Shown here: positions 22,547 to 36,200 of the stretch, in pieces
Layout: each line of letters starts with the position of its first letter
Numbering within the stretch: the stretch's first letter is position 1
Assembly (NCBI GenBank): GCA_016806645.1
Contig: JACSYO010002159.1
Coordinates: forward strand, 1,348,501-1,412,500
Direction: 5' to 3'
DNA length: 64,000 nucleotides
From: Ophiodon elongatus
Lineage: Eukaryota > Chordata > Actinopteri > Perciformes > Hexagrammidae
Position numbers and translations under genes: made by a program
Notes under the pieces: generated by a model
What the model was told of the DNA's origin: nothing
The model's input: the letters and a program-made list of their open reading frames with translations, nothing else
Databases searched by the model: none

Positions 22547-22612
22547 GTACAAAATACAGCTGCTCGGCTTTTAACAAATATTAGAAGACACGATCACATC
22601 AGCCTAATCCTA
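22547..22612 (+). mobile_element. Fragment of a non-LTR retrotransposon reverse transcriptase
   Basis: Twenty-two codons without a stop read VQNTAARLLT, then NIRRHDHISLIL. This matches the pattern (QNTAARLLT, then R-x-DHI-x-P-x-L) found near the C-terminal end of reverse transcriptases in fish LINEs. Frame is lost on both sides, so this is a dead fragment. Confidence 0.6.
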
Positions 22613-23298
22613 AAATGTATTAATCCTGATCCAACAATATAACGCATTGTTTAATAAAATTTATAAATATTATTAGTATGATTATTATTATAACGGATGA
22701 TCATGTTGCATACAAACATTTTTATTAAAGTTCTATAGCTTTTTAAATAGTTACATTATTTATTTCACTTCTTATATACAATATATACAATAGATAACTG
22801 TGTTATGCATACAGTAGCAGAAAAGAAAAGATCAACATTTAAAACTCTGTCATCATAGCATGCACTTTTTAATTACAGATTTCACAACAGGACATTCCTA
22901 TAACAAATTAATTAATGAACCACGACGACCTCAATTCTATTACAATTACTGTAACTTCGTTTAAATCTTCAGGTTGGTTAGACTTTATTGAATTGCTTCA
23001 TTTTGGTGTCAGCAAATAGTGAGTTTAATGTTGTTTGAAATGACATGAATGCACAAGGATGAGTTAAGCTAAGAATGAATAAAATAAGAATACATTTATA
23101 ACTAACAAAATAAAAGCAAATTTGTCTGACCCCCTTTTCTTTTCTCTTGGAAAAAGGTGATTTTAGTAGCTAGAGCCTCGTTGCTAGCATGGCTGAAGAC
23201 TTGAGATTATGATCAACCGTGTTCCTCTATAGGGAAATAATTCAATTATTTTTGTTTCCGGTCCATTCAGCGTTGAACAATGGATTGACTGATTAAAC

Positions 23299-26200
23299 AT
23301 GGACATCGTTTATCTGTTCGTGCTCCTACTTTCATGCAGGATTCAAGGTGAGAGTCCAAACAAACACAGCACCTTGTTTGATTGGAAATGCGTCACAGAG
23401 GCCAGTAACGTGCGTGTACTAACCACATTCAGTGGTGTGGTGGTCTTAATAGCAGCGATGCTCAGAATAAACCCACAGTCTAATCAGAGGGCTGAATGAT
23501 CTATCTTCTTCAGAATAGTTTGGTTTAGGTCCATCGACATGGACATCACAGTGGCAATTGAAACATACATTTATGCCACAGACCAGATGCGCTGTGTTAA
23601 CATTAAGTTAACATTAAGAAGAACACAGTGGTCAGAGTTACTGGTTCATGGTCCCAATAGGAGCACGCACAAATGATGCTCATCAGACTGCCATTCTCTA
23701 ATTGCAATGAAAATAAAAAGCCATAGAGGCCGGCCTCGATATTTCTCAGGCTTAATGTCCTAAACGGATGCTTAATTTCTGATTCTGCATGCTCTATGGC
23801 TTTATCAAACTGTAGGTTTCTCTGCATGTTGAAATGTTTACACTGCAGAATGATACAGTGGCTTTTTGCCAACAGCTACAGATGAAGTTACACTCTCCTA
23901 CTTTTGTGAGTAATTCTTCCCTAAATCCTATTTGCTCTCATCCATGCACTCGTCCAAAGCACCATCATTTCCATTTGGACAGCCACAGTAAGAAACAGTT
24001 TTAAAGAGTTTTTTTTAATTATCTTTCTTTGTCTCTTTATGCCTCAAATGCTTTCCTTCTTTCTCTCTTTGTTTCTTTTTTGTAACTCACTCTCTCCATG
24101 TCTTAAATGTTATGGGAAATGTGTTTGAAAGTGACACACACTGGGGTCCTCTATAGTTTTTGTGTTCTTTGAGCAAACTGAGCGATTGCCTCTACTTACT
24201 GTTCCCTCATTCTCCACCCTATTTATGGGTTTCCTTTACTACACCACCTTCAATTCATCCCCCTGACTAAGTGATAAAGTCTCTTATCAAATAATCTGTG
24301 ACACCTTGTCCAATAATGTGTTACTAATTATTTCTGTGTGTGCGCATTGCATTCATTTGATGTGGTTTGAGATCATTTTTGAAGGAATCAGTGTGCATTG
24401 CAAAAATAATGTTTCCTGCTAGAATTGCATCACATGCTAATGTCACTCAGGAGAACTGTAGCATTTGACTCTTGTTAAACTGTTTATATTCAGAATATAG
24501 ATCCCTTGTGTGTTCCCCTACTACGAGGGATTTTCTGATAAGGTCAATAGTGAGTTTGCAAAGCCAGCTTCTTAATTCTGAATGGCCTAACGTTGCTCTT
24601 TAATACTACTGGTCTTATTAGGTCTTGTTAAAGGACTAGTTTGAAATTGTTGGAAATACTGAGTCTCCGCTGGTTGCTTGGCAACCTCACAGTGATGACT
24701 GGACTCCAGGAAGCTCATAACCCGCAGTTATTTTTTTTGTATGAATTAAACAAACAAGATGTAATGCATTAACCAGTGAGCTTTGGACTTTGTCACATTT
24801 TCCAGTCTTTGTTCTAAGCTAAGCTAACTGGCTACTTGCTCTATAGCTCCATATTTAGAGACGTGAGAGTGGTATCCATTGTTTCATCTAACTCTCAACA
24901 AGAAAGTGAGTTTGAGTATGCCAAACTATTTATTTCAAGTATGTTAGCAGCAGTGTTAGTAAGTGTTGCTATGGTGATTGATATGTTTCAGACTGAGTTC
25001 AACATAAAGGGGACTGATGTGATTTATGTCTGTCTCTCTTTGGCTTTTAGTAGTCAGAGGTCAGATGAAGCTGTCACCTGAAACACTAACCGTCCTGCGA
25101 GGAGAGGAGGCCCGGTTTACCTGCAGTACCTCCAAGACTCCGTGGACTGTTATGGTGTGGCTGCTGAACGGCACAGCGGTTTTCACCATTGCCAAGGGGA
25201 TTGGTGTCCTGCCCTCCATCAACCCTAATGTGACGGCCGAGACAAGCCCCGTCTCACATGGAGACAGCTGGGTGTTTGTCCTGAAGAGCACAGAGAGGCA
25301 CAACCAGGGACAAGTGACCTGTGACCTCCAGGGCATTGATAGGAAAACAGCAAGCCTGTTTGTACAAGGTCGGTATGTCCATATGCATGTGTGTGTGTGT
25401 GTGTGTGAGATTCACTGTAGCAGGAAGGCAGCAAGGAACTGATTATTTCTGCTGCAGATCATTTCAAAGGTTTTTTGTTCAGCCAGCTCTGCTCAGGAAT
25501 ACGCACATTCTTGCAGACTAGAGTCTTGTACACACACGCAAAGCAGTGAAGAAAACGAAGCAGATGGCAAGTCTCAAATACAACTATTGCAGTGTGAAAG
25601 AGTGCAGAAACACACTGAATTTAACCTTGATGAGGCAAAAAGTACCATGTAAAACAAATGAAAAAAGAGGTGAATGAAAGGACTACACTAGACTTGATTC
25701 TGAACACATTGTCGTCTCTACTCGAAAAAAAAAAAGAACACAAAGAGTCAGAGACCCAAAATGTTGTGGGCGCTCATCTTGATTAAGTGCTTTTGTTTCA
25801 ATTTTCTTGAAGTGAGGATTCAAGGATGAAAGTTTTCTGTAAAAGCAGCTGAACAAGCGCCTCAGTGATCAATCTCGGTGTATATCAAGGGAGGGGGGGT
25901 GGGGGGGTCCTCTGTGCCTGTGTGGAGGGGTACAGTTGCCCAATGTTTGATGGTCTCTGTGACATTGTTGATGACAGTGGGGATGGTGTCGGGGATGGGA
26001 ATTGATTGGCCCTGAGATATAAATACCAGGCGGAAAAGTGCTGGACTCCATGCCAGTCAGACCAGGCAGCAGAGCAGGATTTACAGGCCGATCTCCCCTC
26101 CTCTCCTAAGAGTCAGGACTTTATAAGAATCAGTGGTTCTCTGCAGTTCTGATGATGTTGATATCTCAAACTGAAGAGCACTGCAGCTTTTTGATAAGTG

Positions 26201-27143
26201 GGACTAAAAAGAGGTCTAAACAAGCAAGTTAGAGCAAATTCACTTAAATTGGCCATAACATTCACAAACATTTTAATTTCCACTAGGAATGGTAAAAAAA
26301 AAAGTGTTAGGATTGTGGGGAGGTCAGAAAAGGTGAAGCATTTTTTTTCTCCTTTTTGCTGAAGGGAGGATAGCTGGGCTTTTTTTGGGAGCGCAAAGAA
26401 GGATATTTCAATTTTTACACTTAATTAAAAAGAAGGATCAAAGTTTTGTAAGGCCGTTTCAAGTTCAAAGACTGCTTGATGAAAAAGGCTACATGTCAGA
26501 AGATTATTGACACATGCATCTCTGGGAAGATATTGATCACTCGATGCTATTCACAGTTTCAGCTCACACGGAGGTGGCACGCCTCAAACTAGACCACAAC
26601 TTATTACGGCAAAGCTTCAAGACTTGCTTGGACCTGTGTTTCTCTTGACCTTACCATTCAGCTTGTTTGCATCTGCAGTATGTACAAACTAAACTCAGAA
26701 CTCAGCAAAAAAAAAAAAAAAAAAACATCCTCTCTGTAAAAAGCGAGAGGATACAAAACCAATGACCCATCGCCTCCGATATATTACGGAGAACGCCTCC
26801 ATTGCTGCCAGTGCCACAAATCCCCATTGACACATGCAGCCATTAACAGTAGTGCATGGTGAATCAGGCCCTGTAGTCTGGATGCAGAGGATCACTATGG
26901 CCTGACACAGCCTTTGAATTAATTGTGCATCCTGGCACGCCCAGTTAACAGTCAGCAACTCTGCCTGTGATTTGTATACTGCAGCTTCAAATATACTGTT
27001 GGAATGGAGCCACAAATCCACCACGGACTGGATGACTCTGTACGCTACCATCCGCACTCCCCGCTTTAATTGTTCAATATGAAGACGATGTAAATATGAC
27101 AACATACTCCTGCTGCCTCTCGCTGCTCCTTCTCTGCTTATTT

Positions 27144-27214
<71 letters not shown>

Positions 27215-30200
27215 ACTCACGCCTCTCACTTGAGCAAATCAATACGGTTGCATGCACCGTTGAGTTCGAAAGGGTCTGCAGTGAAGGCTAGAGCTGCAGA
27301 AAAGTATTCTGTATAAATCAGAGAAGAGTGAACAGCAGAAGAGTAGAACACGAGCACAGCGCCGGCCCTCACTGGAATAAATGCACACCCACACATATGG
27401 TGCATGTGTTATTATGCTTTTCATGCAAGACAGGATTCATGCGCATACGCAGCAATCCTGCAGACAGACATGTAAAAGTGTTAAATGCTGCCCTCAGTAA
27501 TTTCCCCCTCTGAGGACCCCTGCTGAAAAATCCCTGGAATTAGAGTTCGCTGAGGGCTCTCTGCCTCACACAGTCTGCCACAGCAGCCCAAAGTCTTCAG
27601 AGTTCCCCTACAGTGATTAACCAACCTTATGAAACCTTATTTCAGGGATCATTTAAATTTGAGCTTTGGGAGAGAGTGCTGATGTCGTTCCTTTCTCTAT
27701 TCAGATGTATCAATCTGCTATGATCGCCCGGAGCCCCTCATCAGTCAGTACAAATGAGGCTTCTGAATTCTTGCCGACCTGTATTCAATGGCGCAGAGAT
27801 TCTCTAAGAGCAGCCGGAGTCCACCCTTTTAGAATGGGATGGTACGATGTTGATGGCACCAAATAAAAAAAAAAGCCCCGGGGGAAAAGGGAGAGCCAAT
27901 AACGCGTACAAAACAGCTGAGGATTTGAACCTAAATCCGCACAGACATGTCATTGGCTTAGACAAAGCACCGAAGCTTCTGTAATTATCTTTCTGTCTGT
28001 AGCAATTGTCTGTTGCATCCAGCGCCTTTCATTCTGCCAGACAATGGACTTCACATATGAGATACTGTATCTCCCAGGGCCTTAAGTGGCTTATTTGGCT
28101 GGCAGGCAAGGAGATGAAGGGGAAAAGAGGAGAAGGATTCGTCAGACAATTGAGACTTTGAGACGCGCGATCAGTCGCCCGGGACGAATGAAATCCGTCT
28201 TTTGTCATTGAGCAGGCGAACTGGAGAGGTAACGCTCACCTTTGGGTACAGATGTGTGGATGCAACAACATGCATTTCAATGGATATTCATGGTTTCCTA
28301 TCCGGCGTTGATATTCTATATACTGTATCTCTTTATATTCTAAATATAAACATACTCACACTCATGCTTCTGTACAGGAATATTCATAAGTACATATACA
28401 TGCATGCAAGCACATAAATAGTACAAAAAGGAAACAAGTTTGTGTGGTGGCGGGGGCGTGGTTGGGCTCAGCTGCAGAGGGGACGGAGTGTGGGAGTGGT
28501 TCAGGGAACGGGGCCTGAAGAGGTTTAATTAGCCTCAGCTGGTCTGGGTTTGGCTGATTGGGTTTGCTCCCCTATATAAACCCCAGTAGGGACTGAGGGG
28601 GGGGGGGGAGCGCAGAGATACGAACTGCCTGAGCGAGCAGTCGAGAGCAACCAATAAAAGGACATTGTGAAACGCTATCCCGCCTACAGAGTGTCTTTGT
28701 GCTGGGGGAAACTCACGGGTAACACGGTCTTGTTACAGTTTGTTTTTCTGATTGCAGAAAAGGGCAGCGTGAAAGTCGTTGGGGACAGAAAGTTGGCTTT
28801 TAAGGGTCAGTCGGTCCTGTTTGAATGCCAAGCAGCAGGATGGTATCCTGCACCCACTTTGCAATGGCAGGTGAATGACAGAAAGGTAGGCGCATACAAC
28901 CTTCTCACTATGGTGATATTTAGAACTGAGGAAAGGATTTTATATTATAAAACACTCATCAAGCTCAAGGTGAAGCTTTGCAACTCAAAGCACTGCAGGA
29001 ATGAAGTGACTGGGTGCTCCAAACACAAGAAAAAACTGTTTTATCAGCCGTAATCTCAATACATTACAATGCACTCAGTTTGGTTTATGGCAATACAATA
29101 GGCAAAGAAGGGATTTCTTTGTTTCTGACGAATTTCACAGACCTCTTTGTGATCATTTTTTTTCAAGTATCCCTGAAAAATCATTAGACTCTAATGTATT
29201 GCCTGTGCAGAGAAAGTGTATTTGTAGTGAGTTATTATTCTTAGGCTTTTTAGTCATGATAACAACTGCACTGCTTTTACAGGGGTCCAAACAAAGTACA
29301 GATTATCATGTCATTGTATCTGGAACGATTGTTGCTGTGGAATGTTTTCAAGTTACATTATTTGGTGCTAAGTACCATAAACCAAATGGTATGAGCTTCA
29401 TCACACTAGTGTGAACGTGAACTACAGACACACTGATCTGCCACTGAATTGAGCATTTTATGGGCTGAACAAATGTAAAACAGATCTGTCATCTCCAAAG
29501 AGTTTTTTTTCTTCTTTTAAAGCTCAGCAATTTAAAAACAGACATGGTCACAGCAGCGGCTTCATCACAAGAAGAAAGAAAATACTTTAACATGTGTACT
29601 GTTCCTTTTAAATACAGCTCTGTTTTGACTATTTACAGAATAACTGCAAAACTAACTCTCTCTCTCTCTCTCTGGGAATTGGCATGGAGGTGAACCAGGG
29701 TGAATACAACATCAGCAGTGAAGAGTCAGGGAAGAGCCTCTTCACTGTAACCAGTAACATCAGCGTTACGGCAGCGAAGAGCTCTCATGTGGCTTGTCTG
29801 GCCTCTGTGTCTGCCCTCCCCACACCACTGAAGAGCAGCGTGCATCTGACAGTGGGTGAGAGGACACCGCCGTCGGGTTTTACATCAAATAACATGCATG
29901 CAGAGTGCGTCTTTGTTCTGTCCTAGTTTAGTTATCTGTATTTACATTCCTTCGCTCTTTTTTTAATCCGTCTCTCTTTGTGTGTTTAAATTTGTCCTTT
30001 CTCTTTTTTCTTTTTTTTTTCTGTTCCTTTCTCTTTTTTTTGGGAAGCCTGTGAATCATCACTGAGCATTAATATTGAAGAGCAGAGGGGAACAGAAAAA
30101 GAGCTGCCAGATCAACATTGCATGAGTTTGCATCACAAGAGCAAACCTCTCGAAGGCCCAGAATACAAATACTACATTATCATCTTCGTAATGTTCCATT

Positions 30201-33200
30201 TGTAGTTGTAACATATTTTTTGGGAAATCCACTCAGAGCAGCTTCCCTCGGCAAACACCCTCATGCATGCTGCGGCATATTAAAACAGGAGATTGAACAC
30301 AGCTTTCTTTACACTGCGTCTGCAAATCTGTAATTGAATTGCAAGGTAACAACAATGCTTCAGCGCTTCTTTACCAAAACACTGATGTGACCTTTTCTCC
30401 TCAGTTGCAGAGGTGGTGCAGGAGGGAGAGGACTGCACGGTCCCTCTGGCAGTAACGGCCTCCCTCGCTACTTTTCTGCTGCTCCTCCTGCTCTGCGTCT
30501 GCATCGTCCTCTGGCTCAGACAAAGGAGACAAGCAAGTATGCACTTTTCGCTTACTCGAATTGCTTCAGGTGAAAGAAAAACGCCCCCCCCCAACCCTCC
30601 CTGCACTTTTCCAGTCCAGAAACTGTGATTAAAGTATAATGAAGAAGATGGGCGGTTACATGCTGTGACTCGGCGCTGCCCCGTGCTGGCCTTCCCCAAG
30701 GACACGCAATATATTTTCTGAAAAAGGCAGAACATTAGTTGTCAGCACAAAGCTTTTCTTCTCAGGAGACAGCAACGGCACAAAGGTTAGATAAGTATGG
30801 GGACTGTATGACTGCAGGGTTGGAGGTTTGAATCCCAGAAAAAACAGAATAAATCGTCAATAGGAAGGACTGTTAATGCTCACCCGGAATAAATTAGCCC
30901 GAGCGAGACAGTTCACCAGTTAAACAGTGCGAAGATGCATCTGTCACCTCCATTACAGTAACCTTACTGGGTCGCTTTTCAAAGTTAAGTAGCATGTTTC
31001 TTTCTGCTTCAACATAGATATCTGTCCTTTGCTCTTGTATAGAGGATAAAACTACAATTTCCACCTCCACCAACCAGTCTGGTTGCACTTTACATCTGCG
31101 TCTGTCCAAAATGTCATCACTTCATCATTTTATCCTATTAGCCATTGTGGGACATTTTCATAATTGGCATATGAATTCTTGAATTATGGCCAAAAAAGGG
31201 TTTTATGTGGTAACAGTGGCCTTTGCCCCCCTAAATTATAATGTCTGTTAGACGTAACGTAACAACTTCCCTCAAGGCGTTCCGGCGATATTGCAATCGC
31301 ACAAATAGGACGGACGTACCCACAGATGGACAACCCAAAAACATAATGCGCCCGGCCACGGCTGCTATTGTACTTTCAATAATGTCTTCTATCAAATACC
31401 AGCCAGGAAACAGTACTTCCACCTTACTGGACTGGTGGGCTTTACTCAACTGGTGCATGATTTAATGAAGGTGTTACAGGATGTTGCAGGAAAATAGGTT
31501 AAAACAACAATAGGTAATGGCATTGAGTCTCCCTTGGATACATAAAGGGATGTTCCAGTCCTGGGTTTATATCATAGCCCTGTCAGTTGGCCTGATAAAG
31601 ACCATTGAGACGTGCAGATGAGTTGACAGTTGTTAATGGGAATGTGGCGACCTTGGACAAGCTATCAACCTGTGTGTGAAAAGGATTACAGCTGCTGGTA
31701 CACTGGCAGAGATTGTACCTTGGGGAACATAAGGTCCTGACTCACTCCTGGTTCATGTCAGATGAGATGATATGTTTGACTGTTACAGTTTTCATATTAA
31801 GCTTTTCGACACAGCTTGTTCTGTAGATTTACATAAACTAGTGAGGTGCCTGTTCAAAAACGTTCCCTTTCAGAACGGACTGAATGCTCGGCCTGTGGTG
31901 TTGCTGCTTGCAGCGTTCTGGAGAACAGCTCATATATTAGGCAAGGTAGACAACCTGGGCCCCCAAACAGCTACAGATTAATTATAACGTTTAGATATAT
32001 AAAACATATTGAATTATGTTACTATTCTAACGAATTGTAAAAACCACAACATGCAACTCAGCTGTATACTACTTACTGTGTACTTCTACTTCAAAGGAAA
32101 ACATTATATTAATATATTTACCTGATAGGGAGATATTACTGGTTATATTGCAGATTCAGATTTGAATCACAACATATATTATAATTAAAATATGATGCAT
32201 TATTATTCATTAAACTATCCAGCTATTGGAATTGAAAGCTCCACCTTGAAAAGACGTTAAGTACATTTAAGTGCATTGTGCTGATAATGCCTTTCACTCT
32301 TCACATAATAAACACACATAATAAATGTAATAAACATTTGAGGACTTTTACTGTGCGGTATTGATAGTTTTACTATTAATAGTTAATAGTTTTACTTCTG
32401 AAAAATAGTTTTAGGTACTTCTTCTACCACTGCCGAAACATACAAGACAGCGTTTTTCTGGGGCCCCAAATAATCACGCCCCTGAAAAATATTACGTTTC
32501 TTAGATCTTAGGTCACTTATTCAGCCTTTCTTTCAAACTTTGTGCCGACTAATTTGGAATGATGTTTGAGTGCTGCTTGGGCAGAATTTGTGGCTGACAT
32601 GGCAAAGAGTCGCAGAAGTTATTTGACAGAGGCGAAAAGCCTTGCGCCCGAAAAGGGGTGAAAATCAGCATATCCTCCCAGGTTGAAATGTTTCCATCAG
32701 TCGATCTGAGCTGGAGCTGATGAATAGCTGCGATTACTGCAGAGTAATTTGTCCCGGGAATGAATACAGATTGTAACCTTACAGACAAAAGTCAGATGTT
32801 AGTAGGTGTCAGTGGTTTTTTTGTCCAGTGGGATGTTGGGTTTTAGAATACTAGCACCTCCAAAACTCACTATTTAACATATTGTATCTAATTTGTCCTT
32901 TTTACGCCTCAGTTTTTGTACCAATTAAACAATACATTTTAGTCAAGCTTTAGGGGCGTTAATAGGCGTATTTTGTTACCTTAAGACAGAGCCAGGCGAA
33001 CTGCTAAGCTGAGCTAAATAATTGCGAGCTGTAGCTTATATTTAACTGGCCGACATTAGATTGATGTCACTCTTCTCATTTAACTCCCTGCAAAAAAGCC
33101 CCTGAACATAATTTTCAAAATGTTGAACCACTCCTTTAAGACATACATGTTGAATTTTTTTGTTTTTAAAGTGTAAAGGTGACTAAGGCCGTACCAAATT

Positions 33201-36200
33201 GCATAGCTCAGGAAATTCTACAAAGCCCATTACAGTAATAAGGGTTTTAAACCATCACACAGTGTGACAGTTTTACTGCAACTCTTTTAGAGCTCACAAC
33301 CCGCCCTAGAATATGTGTCACCTCAGAGAGGTCGGTGCCTTGGCAAGTTGTGGAGGTAAAGTGGTGTGATGTTGTAAAAAGTCTGGCCAGGAAAGAGGGA
33401 TGTTGCAGAGATGTTTCTGGAGCACCATCGCCGAGGGGATCGTTAACACACGGAGCCGGAGGAGGCCTGTTTGTGCGCGATAACAAAAAGAGGCCCTAAG
33501 TCACTCATTTAGAAGTCAGCGTAATCCCCCTGACTGATTCTGAACTATTGCAAATCACGGCTATGGTTTAGAGCTAAGGGATTATCACGAAGCAGGTGTG
33601 ACCTTTCTCCTGCGGCAGCCGATTCTGTACCTGAAACGTGTGATGCCTTCTTCTCCGTCGTCTTTACAGCTTTTATGTGGCAAATAAGTTGAATTAACTT
33701 CATGAGGATGTTTCACATGTTAGAGGATGTGGCATGCCTCCAAACCACTAAGCTCTTCTTTGAGTAATCCACCTCAATGGGGAGTAATGTATGCTTTGTA
33801 ATTTTGGGGAAAATAGAGGGGATCTAATGTAGTCACCCTCAAAGACTTTGGCCAGCATGACAGCAGGGATTTAAAATATAATGACGAAGGCAATTTCTTT
33901 CCTTGTAAAAGTAGCAGTTTATAGGTCTCCCGAGGCAAGCGCCATCTGCACTATTGTTATATCGTAGTTTTTTCTCGCCGTGGCCAGGAGGACCTTTGGC
34001 AAAGACAACCGTGAAGCAGTGTTACAAAACTCATTAACACTCAGCTCCAGCTTTTACCGTTGAATAGCAAACTGACTGGAGGCTCTGATATTAGTGCAGA
34101 ATCCAGAGCTAATAAACGGCGGGACATTTACAGCTTTCATACAGTTGTAGTGAGCAAGCACAATGGTTCTGTGGTCACTGCAGTGAGAATAATAAAGCTA
34201 GTTGCTGACAGCTCATAATAACTCTGTAAACCTAATGCCTCATTTTCTTTCAGAACCGAGCCAACAGCAGGCAATATGGTAAGATTTAAGAGCTCTTTTT
34301 TATAGACACCTTTTGCTTTATGAGGCTATTTTCAAACAATGAAAACCATGGACTTTCTCCACTTTCCAAACTAACAAAAATAAGATCATGTGAAAGCGAC
34401 TGACTTGAGGAGAAAGTAGCTGCCCATAAGCTGTGAAACAGGCAGAGACGTAGAGTCCCGGGACTATTGAGCTCCATTTATACTTTGCATAAGTGAATAT
34501 GAAGACTCAGCAATCTCCATTAAAACGCGCAACTTATTTCTGAGACTGAATGGGCTTTTATTATTTCTCATTATAAAAGAAAATTGAAGACATGAATTAG
34601 ATGCATTAAATAGTCATTACATTTCGCAACAACTTAATTAAGATTCAAATTGTTGTTAGCTCATTTAAGAAGTAGATATTTTACGCATTACTGTTGTCAG
34701 CGTTTTCCATGCAGCTGAAACGCATGTCATGGCTTTCCCATTGAGCACATTGAAGTGAGAGTCGAGCACGTTGGTGGGGTCTGATAAAATGATGATGTTC
34801 ATTTGTTATCTGTCAAAGCATTTTATGATAAACAATGCAGAGGCCCCTGATAGTATATCAGCTTTGTGAGAAAAGAAAATTGTCTGTTCACAACAGCACA
34901 GCCTCCCTCAGCTAAAGGTTATCTTTTCCATTGGACCGTTCATTTGGCCGTTTGCAGGTTCGACCAATCAGTGAGCGGGAGACGCTCGGTTGCTGAGGCG
35001 ACAGGAGGGGAGGTCAACCTGGGATATTCTGGTGAGGGCACCACAGGTGAGAGAGTGACACATAGTTCACCATGATGATTGTACACCTCAACTACTGTCT
35101 AATCACAATAACAGTGTTGACAGAAGAACCTCTGAGTGTACACACAAATAGTTCAGTTTATTCTGACTAGCCGGGGCATGACAATAACTTTACTAACTGC
35201 AGAGGAAAACACTAAATGAAAATGTAAAATCTCTGATAGAGGTCAGTACATGTTATAAATTATTCAATATCACTACTGTCACTTTAAATAACCTTTCAGT
35301 ATGTTTACATGTTAGTTTTGTCTTTACATATTTGCCAACCATTTTTGAATGCATGATACACATTTCTGGATTTTTTTTATGCGTTTTTCATATCGTTTCG
35401 ACACGTCTATTCTTAAAAGTTGCACGAGTTGTGTAATTCATCCTATTTAATAAAGTCTGAATTCTTTCTTTTGTCAAGGTTAGATCATGTTTGCCCTGTA
35501 ATGATGCTTCACTGCAGATTGATTCTCCATAAAAAAATAATTTACTTTGACAAAATGTAACGCTTGATGTTCACTGTGATGGATTACACAATTTAAGCAC
35601 GACTCAAGAGTCTGTTAATGGCTATTCATGCTCTATGTAAATGTAAGGAAGCCAAATTATGTCTGGAGTAGTAGAAATAGATCAACTGAAGTTCCTTAAA
35701 CCCTGCAGCATGGTTTGCAAAATGGTTAGCTGTAATATTAAGTATACATGAAGACAAACCCTTTAAGTCATTGCTGGCTGTTGTACTTGCAAATGGCCAG
35801 TTAAACAGCCAAGAACCAGTTAATATGCAGGTTTCAAAATCAAGAAAATCATATTTATATTCCAATTCAGACAGAAACAAAAGATAGATTTAAACTCAGG
35901 ACGCTGTATTTATTTGGTAAACATAGCAGCAACTAAATTGCCCGATTCTTTCTATTCTCACTGAGGTCAGCATTAAGTAAAAAGTGGGCTGTAGCTGGTC
36001 AGAGGGACTGCAAGGTTAGATCAGGCTAAATTGATGTTTTTCACCCTGCAGATCCAGTTTTCAATGAGCTAATCATGGAAACTCGTAGGCAGGAGGACTT
36101 TGTCAGCTTGCACAAGGTAAGAAAGAGAAGGTGGGAGGGCAGAGAGAGAGAAAGATATCGACTGTAGCTGAATAATGCAACCATTCATGCTGCTGAGTTT

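Larger units (their letters stand above)
20722..23298. other. Intergenic region between sh3bgr and igsf5
   Basis: No gene is supported. In particular there is no intronless galactosyltransferase frame of about 300 codons, which would be expected if B3GALT5 were retained here as in mammals. The stretch contains repeat family E (21165-21670), a retrotransposon reverse-transcriptase fragment (22547-22612), an AT-rich tail-like segment (22640-22700) and the igsf5 promoter region. Confidence 0.7.

Noticed and set aside
25026..25442. igsf5 exon 2 as a longer single-exon gene
   Set aside because: The open frame extends beyond both splice sites, but the Ig domain ends at the 25368 donor and joins exon 3 in phase.
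28667..29053. Open frame spanning the LTR and igsf5 coding exon 3
   Set aside because: It starts at a non-ATG codon inside the LTR and continues past the exon donor into the intron. Only 28758-28885 is supported as coding.
30790..30850. tRNA-like B-box (ggtttgaatcccag)
   Set aside because: No A-box or cloverleaf arms could be drawn. At most it is a SINE remnant.
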